From Malurus cyaneus samueli (taxonomy: Eukaryota; Chordata; Aves; Passeriformes; Maluridae), in the NCBI GenBank assembly GCA_009741485.1, contig CM019217.1, forward strand, positions 46,803,814 through 46,867,813: a DNA stretch of 64,000 bases. The letters run 5' to 3'. Position numbers and translations under genes: made by a program. This document shows, piece after piece, positions 36,201 to 48,452 of this stretch (position 1 is its first letter; every line of letters starts with the position of its first letter). The notes under the pieces were generated by a model, which was given only the letters and a program-made list of their open reading frames with translations, searched no databases and was not told the origin of the DNA.

Positions 36201-37109
36201 TTACCAAATTGGATAAACACTGAAACAACAGTTATATTAATAAAAAAATATGCTGGGAAACAATTTTTCAAATTCAAATAAAAAAGAATACTTTCCTACA
36301 AATCTTGTTTACTAATGTTTTATCACTGGAAATTAACACCAAAAACATTAGAGCACAAGAATCAATTAAATACTTTGAAAAACTTTAAAACCCTTTTTTA
36401 ACTGGAAAAAAAACCAAGAAAATACCACCTTTAGAATAATTTTGCAATGAAATTAAGATTGTTATTGTTCTTCAGTGGATGTGGTTTACCTTTTAGTATT
36501 AAAAAAATATTAACCAGCTCAAGCTTTTATTGTTCTCAAAACTGTTTTAACATTTTTCAATCCTTCTCTGTATATTACTGCATTAAAAACCACAAGTAAA
36601 GAAAAGACCCCTGTGATGAGGCTTCTAAACGAGTGTAAAATCTATATGATATTAAGAAATGTTTTCTGCTATGACAAGCTTGCATTAAGGGAATAAAGAA
36701 AATAAATACTTTAAAAACATATATGTTTCATGTAATAATTAGACAGCAATTTTTAGTCATAATTCTCTCACTTTTATTAAAATAATTAAGAAGTTGTTTT
36801 CTAAAAAAAACCTGCTTTTTGATCAGCTATTCATTTTCATGAGAGTGTATTAAAATCCTGGGGTCTGAATTGATTAGTTTCCACATGATAAAAAAATAGT
36901 TATCATAATTTCTTCCTATTTCTTTATAGAAGTTTATTAGCATATTTTTTTTGTCTCCTGTTTCTGGAGATTAATAACCTTAAGATCTTGTGGAAAGCTT
37001 TGGTAACAATCTGATAATCCACAATTGTCCTTTTTATTACTAGGAAACTGGATTTAGGAATGCAAAAATTACTTCCAATTTCTTGTTCCCAAACTGCATG
37101 TATTGAAAA

Positions 37110-37123
37110 GTTTCCATAGCAAC
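37110..37123. promoter_or_regulatory. RFX X-box motif
   Basis: GTTTCCATAGCAAC fits the palindromic RFX consensus (GTHNYY-AT-RRNAAC) at every position. RFX factors drive ciliary and neuronal genes in vertebrates. A single site without a promoter nearby would have to act as a distal element, or be a chance match. Confidence 0.4.
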
Positions 37124-38266
37124 TACAAAGCATAATAGCAGTCCCCAAGTAACTCTCCAATAATAGCTCAAAAAAGCATTGCTGATATTTAAATGCTTGA
37201 TATGTTATCACAACTTTCTTAAACAGTAGAATGAATTGCTCACTTCACAGGCATTGATATTTTAAATTCAGGTAGCTCTGTGAAGCAAAAACCTGGTTTG
37301 CATCTGAACACAGACATCATGTATCTATCCTGTGTACTATAACAAATGGGACAAACTGACAAGAATGCCTTTTAAAACATGATGAAAATATTAAAGTTGC
37401 TTTTATGGAATTGTCTCTCTTACATCTATTAGAGAAAAATCTTGGTCATTACCTCAGCAGTTACAAATATGACTTTCTATGACTTTGGGCTATCTATGAC
37501 TGAAAGCTACCTCACAGTTCTGTTTTAAGAAATTATTTATTTTTCCATTGCTAACAAGAAAAAGATCTCTTTCTTTTAATATCTTTTGTATTATCTGCCC
37601 TATATACTAAAGAACAGAGATATTGCCTTTTCTTGATTTTTCTTATCTTTAAGTGCTCAGAAACATGAAATGCTGATTATTTCCTAATGAAAAGATAACT
37701 ACACAACACATTATCATTTATAAATAATGTTTTGGGGGATATCACCCGAATGCAACAGAAGACAGGGAACAAAAAGAAGCAGGAACTAGTAATGTCATTG
37801 TGCCATTTTTGGTCCTGTGACATCATTTAATGTTTACAGATTTTATATACATTCATTTTTTTAAATCTAAAAACAAAAATAAAATTACTTGTTTTTCTAG
37901 TAATTTTTTAATTCACTGTTAAATTACTAGATACCTTTTCAGCAGAGATGTTTGGTAGCTTCTGTGTCACCCTACAAAGTCACTAGCTTATTTTTCTCAT
38001 GGTATTTGAAACCTGAGCACTGCATTTGTGATTCTACACATGGAATAAAACCACAGCTTTTAACAATAAAATGTGCGGGACAGACTTGCAAACACATTCA
38101 TGTCCCCCTTTACTCTTGTAAGCAATCCCGTACCATTCCTTATGTTTGCTTGGATTGACTTGCATGAGTAAATCTACTCATTCATTTAAACATTCACAGA
38201 ATTAAGTACAAGGAATTGCATAGTTTGCTTCATATAGTTACATATACATGTGGCAATTTCACAGAT

Positions 38267-38293
38267 CATTGCAGTATATATATTTCTGCAATG
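38267..38293. repeat. Inverted repeat, 8-bp arms, 11-nt AT loop
   Basis: CATTGCAG (38267-38274) and CTGCAATG (38286-38293) are exact reverse complements around an AT-only loop. Confidence 0.75.
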
Positions 38294-39019
38294 GTCCACA
38301 GAGTTTACAGTCCCTTTGAAAACTGATGCCAGGATCTTGTGAGCACTTACTGGTGTCCATAATCACACTCATGTGAGTACTGCTAGACTGCTCTCAGGAG
38401 TAAAGTTACTGAAACATGTAAGTGTTTGCAGGTTCAGGACCTAAAATTGATAATACCATACAAGCCCTTTACAAATGCTGTGCTAAGGCGCCATCCTGAA
38501 AACACTTACTCCTGAGTATGCAGCAGCTGTGCTTATTTCTGGGGCTAACCCCTTTGAAATGAAGAGCAGTAAGCAGTAAAGTCACTACTAAATATTTAAA
38601 TGACTATGCTCTGAAATGTGTTCCTTCAGACAGGAAGACAAGGGGAAGGTTAGAGTTCGAAAAACTTAGTCTCTCATGTTTCCTCAGATGATGGAAAGCA
38701 GTCTGAAGCCACAGATTATCCTGAACAAATGTTCAAGCAGCGTCCAAATCTACCTCTATCAAACAAAGAGTTGGAAACTATTAAAAAAGCAACAACTCCC
38801 AAAGACTCATCTTTTTGAGGAAATAATCCTCTGACAGACCTACATTTCAAACTGCTCATAAATTGCTGATAATGACCAGTTTCTCAGGGATTATTAATTA
38901 AGAAAATAATTTTTACAGAAATGTCAAATAAAACCCCAAGACTCAGACGGGTAAGGCACATTAAAGTTGCACTTGGGAAAGGGTGATGAAAATCCATTAG
39001 TTTTATGTTCACCCTTGCC

Positions 39020-39240
39020 TACCGTGGTAACCTAAAGCAGACTACGCACAAAGCTGCGCTTGCAGCACAGTAGTGACTGCGGTGCCCTGGGCAGCCGTGC
39101 CTCTCCCGAGCACCAGCAGCCGCCTCTCTCAACTTTCGCTGGAGTTCAGCAGCCACGTCTCCTCTGCTCCCACAGTTTGTCACCCCTGAGGGTTCTGAGG
39201 ATGCTGTCTCAGAACCACAGCTGTGAGAATAAGAGTACCT
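39020..39240. promoter_or_regulatory. Small CpG-dense islet
   Basis: Nine CpGs fall within about 140 bp (39021-39160), far above the surrounding density. The sequence is GC-rich and non-repetitive. It sits at the start of a 114-codon plus-strand frame (39060-39404) without recognisable domain and is overlapped by a minus-strand frame. It is too small for a classical CpG island but could be a promoter or first exon of a non-coding transcript, or an unmethylated enhancer. Confidence 0.3.
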
Positions 39241-39404
39241 GGTGGCACACATTGCTGGACCTAGAGGAATACTTCTGTTTCACACGCTTTGACAAAGGCA
39301 GACATTTCTGTTTATTTGCCCTGTTTGGTTCTCATTGTGAGCTTTATCTTGGCTCAGAGATCAAATGCAAGCTTGCAGAGCTAGTGAGTGCAGACCAGAA
39401 TTAA

Positions 39405-42057
39405 AACAAGATGCCCGCACAGCATTTGCCCGTGACACAGTTCACCTTACTAAATATTTTATCAAGATATGTATTAAGAAACTGAAAACATGAGTGCTTC
39501 TTTCTGTATTGTTTTATAGCATCTAGCTTTGTGACATCTTGTTTTATTATGTGTATGAGCTTATAAAAAGCTTAAACATGCCCATAGCAGCTGCACCAAG
39601 GCTACAAGTATGGGCTCCTGCAATACTGAAATTCTAAAATTATGTGCTGGCAAGTAACGGGCTTCATGTTGCACAGGACCAGAGAGACACCGCATCTTTA
39701 CCCACAGTACATGTGAGAAATCCTGTGTACAAACGATATTAATATTTACTCAAAGCACTTGAATTCAAAATTATGCTGTCTTTCAGTTTTGAAAACTGAA
39801 TTTAAAAAAAAAAAAGAGATCTATATGTTTTTAATATAGATTTTATATTCACACACATAAATATATAAATGCGTTCTGAATGTGTCTGAAAATTTTGGAA
39901 TTGAGAAAACAGTACCCTGTCTTTAAAGAAAGATACAGTAACAATGTTATGAACACATCATTAGTAAGAAAATTATCATTAGTAAGAAAATTAATACTGC
40001 TCCACTTCTAGGAACATTTTTTTTTATAAGAAGCAGCAGAGTCTCAAGTTCACCAAAAGTGTAAAACCAAATCCTTACGAAATCTTTGTGAGTCATGTAG
40101 ATTTATTTTACGTTCTCCATAGAGCTGCTGTATGGGGGTTTTTATGTCTGTGCTTTGGATTGCTAAAAACACAGCATTTGTCCTCATTTTAAAGTGGTTT
40201 ACAGATCCTTTAAATTTTGCTAACATCCAAATGAAAATTTTACTACTGAAACAGTACCTACAAAAAGTTTTAAAACTTCAGCAAAGGTACACAAACATGC
40301 ATTATGTAAGCAATGGTTTTGTTATCATATGCAATTTCATGACTGGGCCACTACTGCCTACATTTTATTGGATATATGAAATGGATATATTTCCCCCATA
40401 AAACCTATCTTTAGCTGTATTGGTGCTCTGGATGTTACTTTGTCAAAAGTTTTCCTTTCTTTCATTTGGCATGGGGTCAAACAGAAATATGTCCACAATT
40501 ATGGGATATCTTTGAAGAATTAATTCCTAAAAAATTGGTGGTTTTCCAAATGGATAGAAGATGGCACCAAATACCAAAAGACTGCCCTGGCACATTTCAT
40601 CTAAAATGAAAGGGTTTAATTAACATGGTCTATTATTTCTTGAAAGGTAAAATTTCAAAATATACCCTTTTTATAGTCTCACATATTTAATACTGACAAT
40701 TTTGCTATCCACTTGAGCTTTCTAAAGCACAGGCACAGATTACTTTAGTACCAGGATTTTTGTTTCTATGCACCAAGTAACACTATCCATTTTCTTCTGA
40801 AAGTTACTATACTACTATTGTTTCAAACCACAGAAATTATAACTTCTGTATGGGAGTTCTGAATCTTGCTACAAAACCCAAATAGAGGGACATGGCAATG
40901 AAAGCCTACAGGTATCACTGTTAAGGATGTGATGATATCATACATGAACACAGTTCCTTTTATAGATAGGGGTAGCATTGGTTTTGTTTTGATTTAATTT
41001 GTTTGGCACTTGAATGCAATGGAAATAAGACTCCAGTTGAGAACTGAGCTTTATATTTCCATATAAATGCAAGTGGCGCCAGATGACGTAAGGTTTCTTC
41101 CAATTTCATTTCCAAGTTCATGGAAGAACATTGGAAATACGGGCTGCTCTGCTGCAGAGAGGTGTTTAGAAAGCAGGAGTGAGAGGGTGCCCAGGCTTTG
41201 CAGTCCACTTACTAGAGACACATTGCTGCATTAACACAGCGATGCTCAGGTTAAGAGTGGCCGGTTTTTTTGTACTGTATAGCACAGCCAGTGTCATAGC
41301 CCACCAAAAGGTCCATCTCAACAAGACCCACAGCTCTGACTTCCCCAGGCCCTCCTGCTGGCTGTCACTGCAAAAGCATTTCAGGTACAGAGACAATCCT
41401 TTCCACAGGCTCCTCCAAAAAACCTTTCTTTCCATTTCCTCTCACCGGGGAAATCTGGAGCCATGCAGGCATCCTCTTTGCACTTCTAATTCACTCCATT
41501 AGAGTTTCGTAACGTGAACTATGCTATATTGTGTGCACTGTTGCAAAGGAAATTAGCTGCTGCCTTTCTTTTTTTTTAAATTTTATTTCAAATCACTAAA
41601 AAATAAAGAGAAAGAGGCACAACCCCATTTACCTCCATCCAGTCTGAACTGTGGAAGAAAAGTTTGGTTCTGTGCAGCCACCCCAGGGACCACTGCTTCA
41701 GCAGACTATGTCATGCATGGGTCCCTTGGCTGCCACGCCAGCACCCCTGGAAGCAGATGTCCTGTTCAGTTGCTTGGACCTCATACACAGCAGCTTGGCA
41801 AGCAGCCGAATGTGATATACTGATATTATTAACCAACTGCGAGACTTTAAAGAATAAACAGGCATAAAGTAACAAGGATTTAAAGTGCTAGTAAAAGGTG
41901 ACTTGAAGAAGGATTTGCACGTTCAGCAGACCCTTTTTTACAATTATATCAGTCTAAAAAGTGCATGTTCCTTCTCTATAAACCTTGTTTATAGCCCAGG
42001 ACCATCAAAGTAACTGCTGCAGCTGGCAAATAGTAGCAATTCTAATTAAAGCTACCC
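39405..42057. other. Non-coding DNA
   Basis: No gene can be supported. GC-richer patches at 41150-41500 and 41650-41800 contain frames of 67-107 codons on both strands without domains. The remainder is AT-rich. Confidence 0.55.
39957..39992. repeat. Perfect tandem duplication of an 18-bp unit
   Basis: The unit ATCATTAGTAAGAAAATT occurs twice head to tail (39957-39974 and 39975-39992) with no difference between copies, which indicates a recent slippage or micro-duplication event. Confidence 0.97.
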
Positions 42058-42074
42058 TTTTTTTTTTTTTTTTT
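42058..42074. repeat. Homopolymer T17
   Basis: Seventeen T are followed by CCCC. The run is probably length-polymorphic. Confidence 0.95.
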
Positions 42075-42265
42075 CCCCTCAAGTACTGTAGTCTCAAAGC
42101 AAAATATAAGACTGAGGTAAAACTGCAGTAATTTAATGTCTGCTTAAAAAAATCTTTATTTGAGAGCAAAAAATAGCAGTTTTTTTCTATAGTGTGTGCA
42201 CTTGAAGGGACTGAACACGAACAATGCCCCAAGGAAGAACTTCATTAGATACATAAAATAGTGAC

Positions 42266-42345
42266 ATTATTATTATATTATTATATTATATATATTATTA
42301 TATTATTATTATTATTATTTTTTATTATTATTATTATTATTATTA
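42266..42345. repeat. (ATT)n / (AT)n compound microsatellite
   Basis: Eighty bases consist only of A and T. They are dominated by ATT units with interspersed TATA steps and one T-run. A compound microsatellite of this length is usually polymorphic. Confidence 0.95.
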
Positions 42346-43376
42346 AATCCAGAGAGGTGAATAGGAAGGGGATCAAACCACTGAAACAGGAATCTCAATT
42401 TCTTGCTTAAAGATTTGGGGGGAGGGTGGAAACACACTTTATATTCATATCTTACTCATATGCCTTTTCATCCTGCTCCCTGCTTCTTTCTACTTCTGAA
42501 GTAAGCCACTTTTTGCTGACAAGTCAAAACATTTCTGTTCAAAGCTCAGTTGTGGGTCTTAGAGAAGATTTTGCATCTGAACAGCAGTTCATTCCACTCC
42601 ATTTTATAAAGGGAGTATCCCACACTTCAGAGACTATGAGTCATTGTGCCATTGCAGCTGTGACTCTGAGACTAGATTATTTATTTTTTTACAGTATATG
42701 CAAAAACATAGTTTCTTAGGACCATGTGCAGTCTTTATTTATTGGTATGATCTAAGCATTTCCAGAAAATCCCATCTGCTGCTCAGGAGTTTGGAGAGGG
42801 CCCTTTCTCATATATGTTCCCCTTTCCCTCTTAGCACACATTCCCCTAAACCTCCCGACTATTAGGAATGACGCAGGGAGAAATTTCTGCTAGATAAAAT
42901 GAATCTTGAAGATACTTTTCATGCCAGAACAAATTTCCCTCTTCTGGGATCAGCATCTCTACTCAACATTTGAGGTCCATTTCTAAACCCTTAACCCTTT
43001 GTTAGCACTGAGCCCTGAATGAAATTGAAAATGGGATGTGCTGTTTCAATTATAAATGAAACTATTTTAAACACGAGACAGCACAAGGACATGGGAATCT
43101 TCGTAGCACAGACTAAGCCTTTTCGTTTAAGGCTTCCCATGTGATTTTCAGAGCCTCAGCTCATACCATACCAGAAGATAATTCACCTTTCAAAGAAGGG
43201 ATGCAATATTTAGCATGAAAGCACAAAGAAAAAAGAAGAAGAAAAGAAACAAACTAAAGAGACACACGCATGTAAATGCTTGAAATCAGTGGCACACTTT
43301 GGCCTGTCCCAAAATAACTGCCAGTTGGGCATTATATTGGTTATCAGTTTTCTGGGGGTGTGAGGGGGAGAAATTT

Positions 43377-43434
43377 GGGGTTTGTGTTGGTTTGGGTTTT
43401 TTTTTTTTTTGTGGGGTTTTGTTTGCTTGTTTTT
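43377..43434. repeat. G/T-rich low-complexity tract
   Basis: G and T make up nearly all bases, with T14 at 43397-43410 and GGG or GGGG interruptions. It is the reverse-complement counterpart of the A/C tracts. Confidence 0.9.
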
Positions 43435-44297
43435 AGAGAAACAGATAGATTATTCTACATCTTGGGCATCTGAAAGGGTCATTTATTGCCAGATTTATGG
43501 CAAACACAACTGTTAGCCCTCGCCTTTGCAAAGAAAAATTTTAGAAGCAATTTTTACACAATTTGCCACAAAGTTTCCAAAATAATTTTCAAATACTAAG
43601 TTCTGGCTTTAATCTAAAGTTGGTCCTTTAAAGCAAAATTGACCATTAAGTCACAGAAGGATTTTCAAGGCCCTTACAGAAAAAGAGAACATGAAAATGC
43701 CAACATGCAGTAACATAAAATGTAATTAGCTCTGCATATGTACATCATCTCAGATAAATTAATAACCCCAAAGCCACAAACAACAAGAGAGTTAAAAAAC
43801 AACACCTTCCTTATTCGTATTTTGTTCCATAAGATTACTGGACTTTTTTCAGGGAAACAAGCAATAAAAATCAATTCAATATATCAGCAATCAGAAAAAC
43901 TGTAATATAAATTACTATCTATTGTAATGGACAAGGGAATTGCAATGTAAATTAATATTGTTTGTGGTTTAATTTAGATTAAATGTGTCAGTGAGAACAA
44001 AAATAGTTAGGATACAGCCAAGTACTGTAACAATTTCTTCTGATGAAATTTTAATACACGAATGTTTAGAATATTATTAAAAATAATTGTATGTCCCAGT
44101 TTTATTATTCCATTTATCCATTTCATTTATTATAAAATTCAGATTAATTTTGATGCCATTTTGTTTTGTTTGGAGTTTTTCTTTGTTTATTTTGATTTTT
44201 TCAAATGATGAATGAATGAGAAAACGAAATTATTCTCACTACAGACTATCATATATCAAATGGTACATTAAGATTAGTTTTGAAATTCTCATTTCAG

Positions 44298-44335
44298 AAG
44301 AATCATAGACTGAGTTAGGAAAGATCCAAGAGTTA
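44298..44335 (-). mobile_element. Probable CR1 3'-end remnant
   Basis: AAGAATCATAGACTGAGTTA followed by GGAAAGATCC closely resembles the reverse-complemented CR1 terminus ('agaatcatagaatgagttgggaaggacc'). Only about 40 bases are recognisable, so this is a short, decayed copy on the minus strand. Confidence 0.5.
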
Positions 44336-45162
44336 GAGAAATATTTCTCTCCATGTAACAGTGACTGATTTCTTGCACTAACATTAAAAATCAGCCTGTG
44401 CTTGAAGTTTATGCACCAATGTGAATCACACAGACACACAGAATGTACGGCTCCTTTTCTAGACCTTTGCAAGTTGCACAAATATCCTGCAGATCTGCTG
44501 GGTCAGTATGAGATTATCCGTGCCATTTAAATCCTGCGTGGTGGCAGTTGGAGCTGAAGGGCATGGGCAGAGCTGCCATGCAGGGCAGCTCACCATGAGC
44601 ACAGCCAGGGGTCTGGGCACAGCATCGCTGCTGAGGGTGAAGCAAAAAAAGCAAGAGAGGGACGTGTGTACATAGATATACCAGTGATAATATTCTACAC
44701 TCTTATGTATTCCAAATCTTTTAATACAACGGCACTGTATAAAGCCAAGCTACATCAACAAGAACCTAACTAGTCTGAGCATCCTTTATTCACATGGATT
44801 CTGATCCAAAGTTATTTTCAACCTTGAGATAACCCCAATACAAAAAAAATTATGTTTTCAGTCTCTTTTCAAATATCCTTTCCACAAACTGAAACACTTC
44901 CTTTATATTTCATGCAATAATTCAAGCATTTTTGCCACATAATATCAAATGCTCTTATATTATGTTCAAACTAAAGTAATTGAAATGCTACAATGTTAGC
45001 ACATACCAAAGGAAAGGCTGATATTGTGGGAGCGTAACTTAGATTTTTACTGCTCAAATATTAAAAGAATCAGCATCTTAAGCATATCAGCCTGCAGCTC
45101 CTTAATCACATCCACTTGACCACTTGTCCCACCCATTTAGTCCCACCAGTGGCCCACTCAAG

Positions 45163-45171
45163 CTATAAAAG
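45163..45171 (+). promoter_or_regulatory. TATA-box-like motif
   Basis: CTATAAAAG is a good match to the TATA consensus. It stands about 30 bp downstream of a CCCACC/CCACCAGTGG-rich stretch, giving a promoter-like layout. No open frame or CpG enrichment follows, so it may be coincidental in AT-rich DNA. Confidence 0.2.
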
Positions 45172-45455
45172 TGCAGAATTTAGAAATTAAGGAGCCCATC
45201 AAAAGGTATATTTCCAAATGAAAAGGCTTAAGATGAGCTTTCTGAATCAATATTTAACTATCTAAAATAAAAGCGACTATGCTTCCAGTACGTTATTTGC
45301 AGAAGTGCTGAGCACTACAGAGCCCCTTCTCTGAGAGACAGTTCAGCACCTTTGAAAGAAACAGGATGAAGTTAATTAGGTCACAGAGGTGAATTTAAAT
45401 CCTTAAGATTTAGAATTATGAAAACATGTAATTTCCATACAATACATCTGATAAT

Positions 45456-45480
45456 GGGGGGGGGGGGGGGGGAGGGGGGG
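45456..45480 (+). repeat. Poly-G run (G17-A-G7), G-quadruplex candidate
   Basis: Seventeen consecutive G, one A and seven further G are followed by TTGGTGGG. Long mononucleotide G runs are rare in vertebrate genomes. This tract can fold into G-quadruplexes in many registers, and its true length is likely uncertain in the assembly. Confidence 0.95.
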
Positions 45481-46941
45481 TTGGTGGGAAGAGTGGTGCA
45501 GAGAGAATGACAAAGGAAAGAAAAAAACACCCCAAGCCCCAGCTGAATAATATAGAGCAATTAAATGCATTATATATTACAACATGCTATTTTGAATCTA
45601 TATATTTTTATAGATAAATGGTTTTATTTACCAATTCCCTGTTCCTGTACTGAATGTTCATCTGAGGTTATTATTTCACATTTTACAAATACGTGAAAAG
45701 AAAAAATTATGAACTGCTGACTCTACTTACAAAAAAGCCTGAAAATCATGTTCCCATTTTCTAATCCTTGTTTTCTTAAGTCTTACAATGTGTCTTTGCA
45801 GAACCAAGGGAGGTATAAAACTAGAGATTAATGTTGTTACACTTGGAAATACTGTTGTAATAAAATAAAGACATATATTCTTCCCTCCGAGTAAATTTGA
45901 ATAGTTTTCACTCTCTTTAGTGGAGCATGGTGCTTCTACTTGCACAGATAACATGCCCAGCTTGTAGTCTATATCCAAGAGAACAATTTCACTTGACCTT
46001 CAAAGGATAACATCAGAATTAATTTCTAATAATGTTAGGCATTCTTCTCTGAGGTAGAGTGATGTAAAATATTTCTTTTTGAGCTATAATTTTGTTAATT
46101 TCAGATTATTCCTCATGAAAAGAAAACTGATGAGATACACTGTTTTCTTTTTTTCCCCTTAATCTCTCCTCCCATGTCTCATTTTTCCTTTGTTGTCTGC
46201 CTATCTTCCTCATATTCATCCTTTCAATGTCTGGGAAAAGGCTGTCAAATATTCTCAGCACTGCCATTACACACCTTGTAATGTACTACTTAATTTACAA
46301 AACTTTCATGAACTCTTCCTTTCTTAAGTGAATGCATGAAAAAATACTTTTCTAGCTTCTAAGAAAAATTATAAAATTGTCTTCATTGTCAGATTTAGCA
46401 CTCATGTTCTGAAAGACCAGACCAATCACCCTTTAAAAGTGCTGCTTTTTTTGCCTTTGTTCTCTTCTTTCCCCCTCCCTCACAACACATGTACTGTAAA
46501 AGCAGATCATTTCGTAAACGTCTGACCTTAATAAAATTTTTCCACGTTTGTCATATTTTTCTTAGTAGAATCTATCATTTACACAATATGCAAAAGTAAA
46601 TTTGAGTTTAAATAAAGAAGTAAAACTATTTTTTTAATTAATAGTTCAATCAACTTTTTTTCTGGATAAGAAAAAAATTTGACCAGGTTGCATATAATCA
46701 TACACACACTCAGAGAGTTAATTTGTGAAGCTTTTCTTTTTTTCTGGCATAAATCAATCAAATCATGTCCCACATATAAAAATTACAATAATAAATGTCT
46801 TTAACAATACCACTTTCAAAAGTCACATCCTCAAAAAATCAAAGAATGGTGGATATGTACAAATACATCGCATTAATAAATCAACAAAAAGCAAACATGT
46901 TAATTTCAATTTCCTCTATCCCCAAAATCAGTATCACTTAC

Positions 46942-47023
46942 CTGTCTGTTCACTAGAAACATCCGAGAAGTACCAGCAGCAAAAGAAATAGCCCAATGAA
47001 TAAAACACAGGAAGAAAGGGCCT
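46942..47023 (-). other. Candidate minus-strand exon (82 nt) with consensus donor
   Basis: On the minus strand the donor ACAGACAG|GTAAGTGA matches the U1 consensus perfectly. An acceptor-like T-rich stretch ending in AAAAG lies 82 nt upstream. One frame is open through the whole segment (27 codons), preceded by an in-frame TAA and closed by a TGA six bases after the donor. The peptide is hydrophobic and aromatic (…FYSLGYFFCCWYFSDVSSEQT), and I recognise no family. The acceptor is weak, so this is a donor-led candidate only. Confidence 0.18.
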
Positions 47024-47532
47024 CTTTTAATTTTAAAATAAGCAAAAAAATATTTTAAAGTTCCACAGAGGTGCCTAGTAACTAGGAGCTGCAGACATTA
47101 TGAAGGCTACTTTCAAAATCAAAATACAATCTGGGAGAAGCAATAACAGAAGACAACAGCTTGAATTCACAATCAAATTCACTAAGTTTCTTACTTAATA
47201 AGAATTTCTAGGAGATAGACATGAAAATGTCTTAAGAACTGAACAAAGTAAATACCATATGACTTAAATAAGAAACATATCTCAAAGCATATCTTTAATA
47301 AACATTTATTATGTGCTTAGGGTGTTTACGTATAAACTTTGATGTATACTCTCTTTATATCTCTGCATCAGTATATTAAAATTAACTGTTGACTTTGAGA
47401 ACAGAAGAATTTTATTGATATGAATTACACTATTCTGCACAATGTGAAAGCATGGACTGAAACTAGCTTTCATAACAACATCGGTTTTCTGAACACAAAA
47501 AAAATATAATATTCATGTAATTATAGTTGAAC

Positions 47533-47548
47533 GTTCTTTTAAAAGAAC
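47533..47548. repeat. Perfect 16-bp palindrome
   Basis: GTTCTTTTAAAAGAAC reads the same on both strands with no central spacer. Confidence 0.9.
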
Positions 47549-48358
47549 TCTATGGTTTATAAGCTCACTGGTTCTGTGTTATTGTATTTCACTAGATTTT
47601 CAATATTTCATACTCTTTATGCTAGTGCCTTAGAAACTTTATCACTATTTTGACTGCTGGAACCCCAAATATATATGATGTTTTATTTACTAAATGACTA
47701 CTTCTTATGCTGCAGTAAAAAAAAAAGTTTACAACCCTTTTGTAAAAAATTAGAGCTGTAAGTTAAGTGTATGTTTTTCTCAACTGGTGTAGGACTCCAA
47801 AATATTTTTAAGCACTTCAGTTCTACTGAATAAACACTTTGGAAGTGCTTCAAATTTCTATTCACAATTCTCGCTGAGGATTTTGAAAGGTTCTATTTTA
47901 TTTGCTTTATTTAATGCAAATATCATCAAAAGTGAGCAGGAAAGAAAAACAAGCTTCCATTGCTGGACCTCCATGGCTTTCAGACCTCTGAAGTTATATG
48001 CAATAGAACCAGATTCCAAAAATCTCACCACTGCAAAGCTTGCCACTGTCTTAGCTGCACAAGTTTCATGTCTTCTTCTTCTCCATGACCTCCAGCCTGA
48101 CTATTAAGATTTTATACTATTCCTCACCCACCAAGCTTCTTCCTCATAGTTTTTTATTCTACTTCTGGGCTTGCAAAATTATTCCTTCTTCTATGTTTTT
48201 TACCTACCTGTAGGTGGTACCCCAAAGTGTTTCTTCCTACATAATAATGGACCAGGCAATATTCAACAAAGTGCATCATTTTTAGGAAAGCTTTAGTATC
48301 CGTCTGCCAGAGATGTGATCTTAATATAACTCCTTTGAGATTAAGGGAACCCGTGAAA

Positions 48359-48452
48359 ATAAAAAAAAAGAAAACCAAAACCCAAAACAAAAACCAACAA
48401 CAAAAAAACCACCCCAAAACAAACCAAAACCCCCAAACCAACAAATCAAAAA
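48359..48452. repeat. Long A/C-rich tract
   Basis: Over about 90 bases nearly all positions are A or C (AAACCAAAACCCAAAACAAA type). It is responsible for the longest open frame of the window (143 codons, 48335-48766, rich in Lys, Asn, Gln and Pro), which is therefore an artefact of composition. Confidence 0.95.

Larger units (their letters stand above)
31969..39009. other. Very AT-rich non-coding DNA
   Basis: No gene can be supported over 7 kb; frames are mostly shorter than 100 codons and low in complexity. The stretch includes a CTCF-like motif (33260-33273), an RFX X-box (37110-37123) and a small hairpin at 38267-38293. There are few recognisable repeats, which argues for old unique sequence such as a large intron or gene desert. 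Confidence 0.55.
42346..45162. other. Non-coding AT-rich DNA
   Basis: No gene can be supported. It contains the G/T tract at 43377-43434, a purine-rich stretch (43226-43249), a CR1 remnant (44298-44335) and a GC-rich patch at 44530-44650. Frames reach at most 97 codons. Confidence 0.55.
45489..48358. other. Non-coding AT-rich DNA
   Basis: No gene can be supported; frames are below 90 codons. A candidate exon (46942-47023), a 16-bp palindrome and a 9-bp-stem inverted repeat (47810-47818 with 47842-47850, AAGCACTTC/GAAGTGCTT) are the only structured items. Confidence 0.55.

Noticed and set aside
47810..47850. Stem-loop with 9-bp arms and 23-nt loop as a possible miRNA precursor
   Set aside because: The stem is far too short for Drosha/Dicer processing and flanking bases do not extend the pairing.
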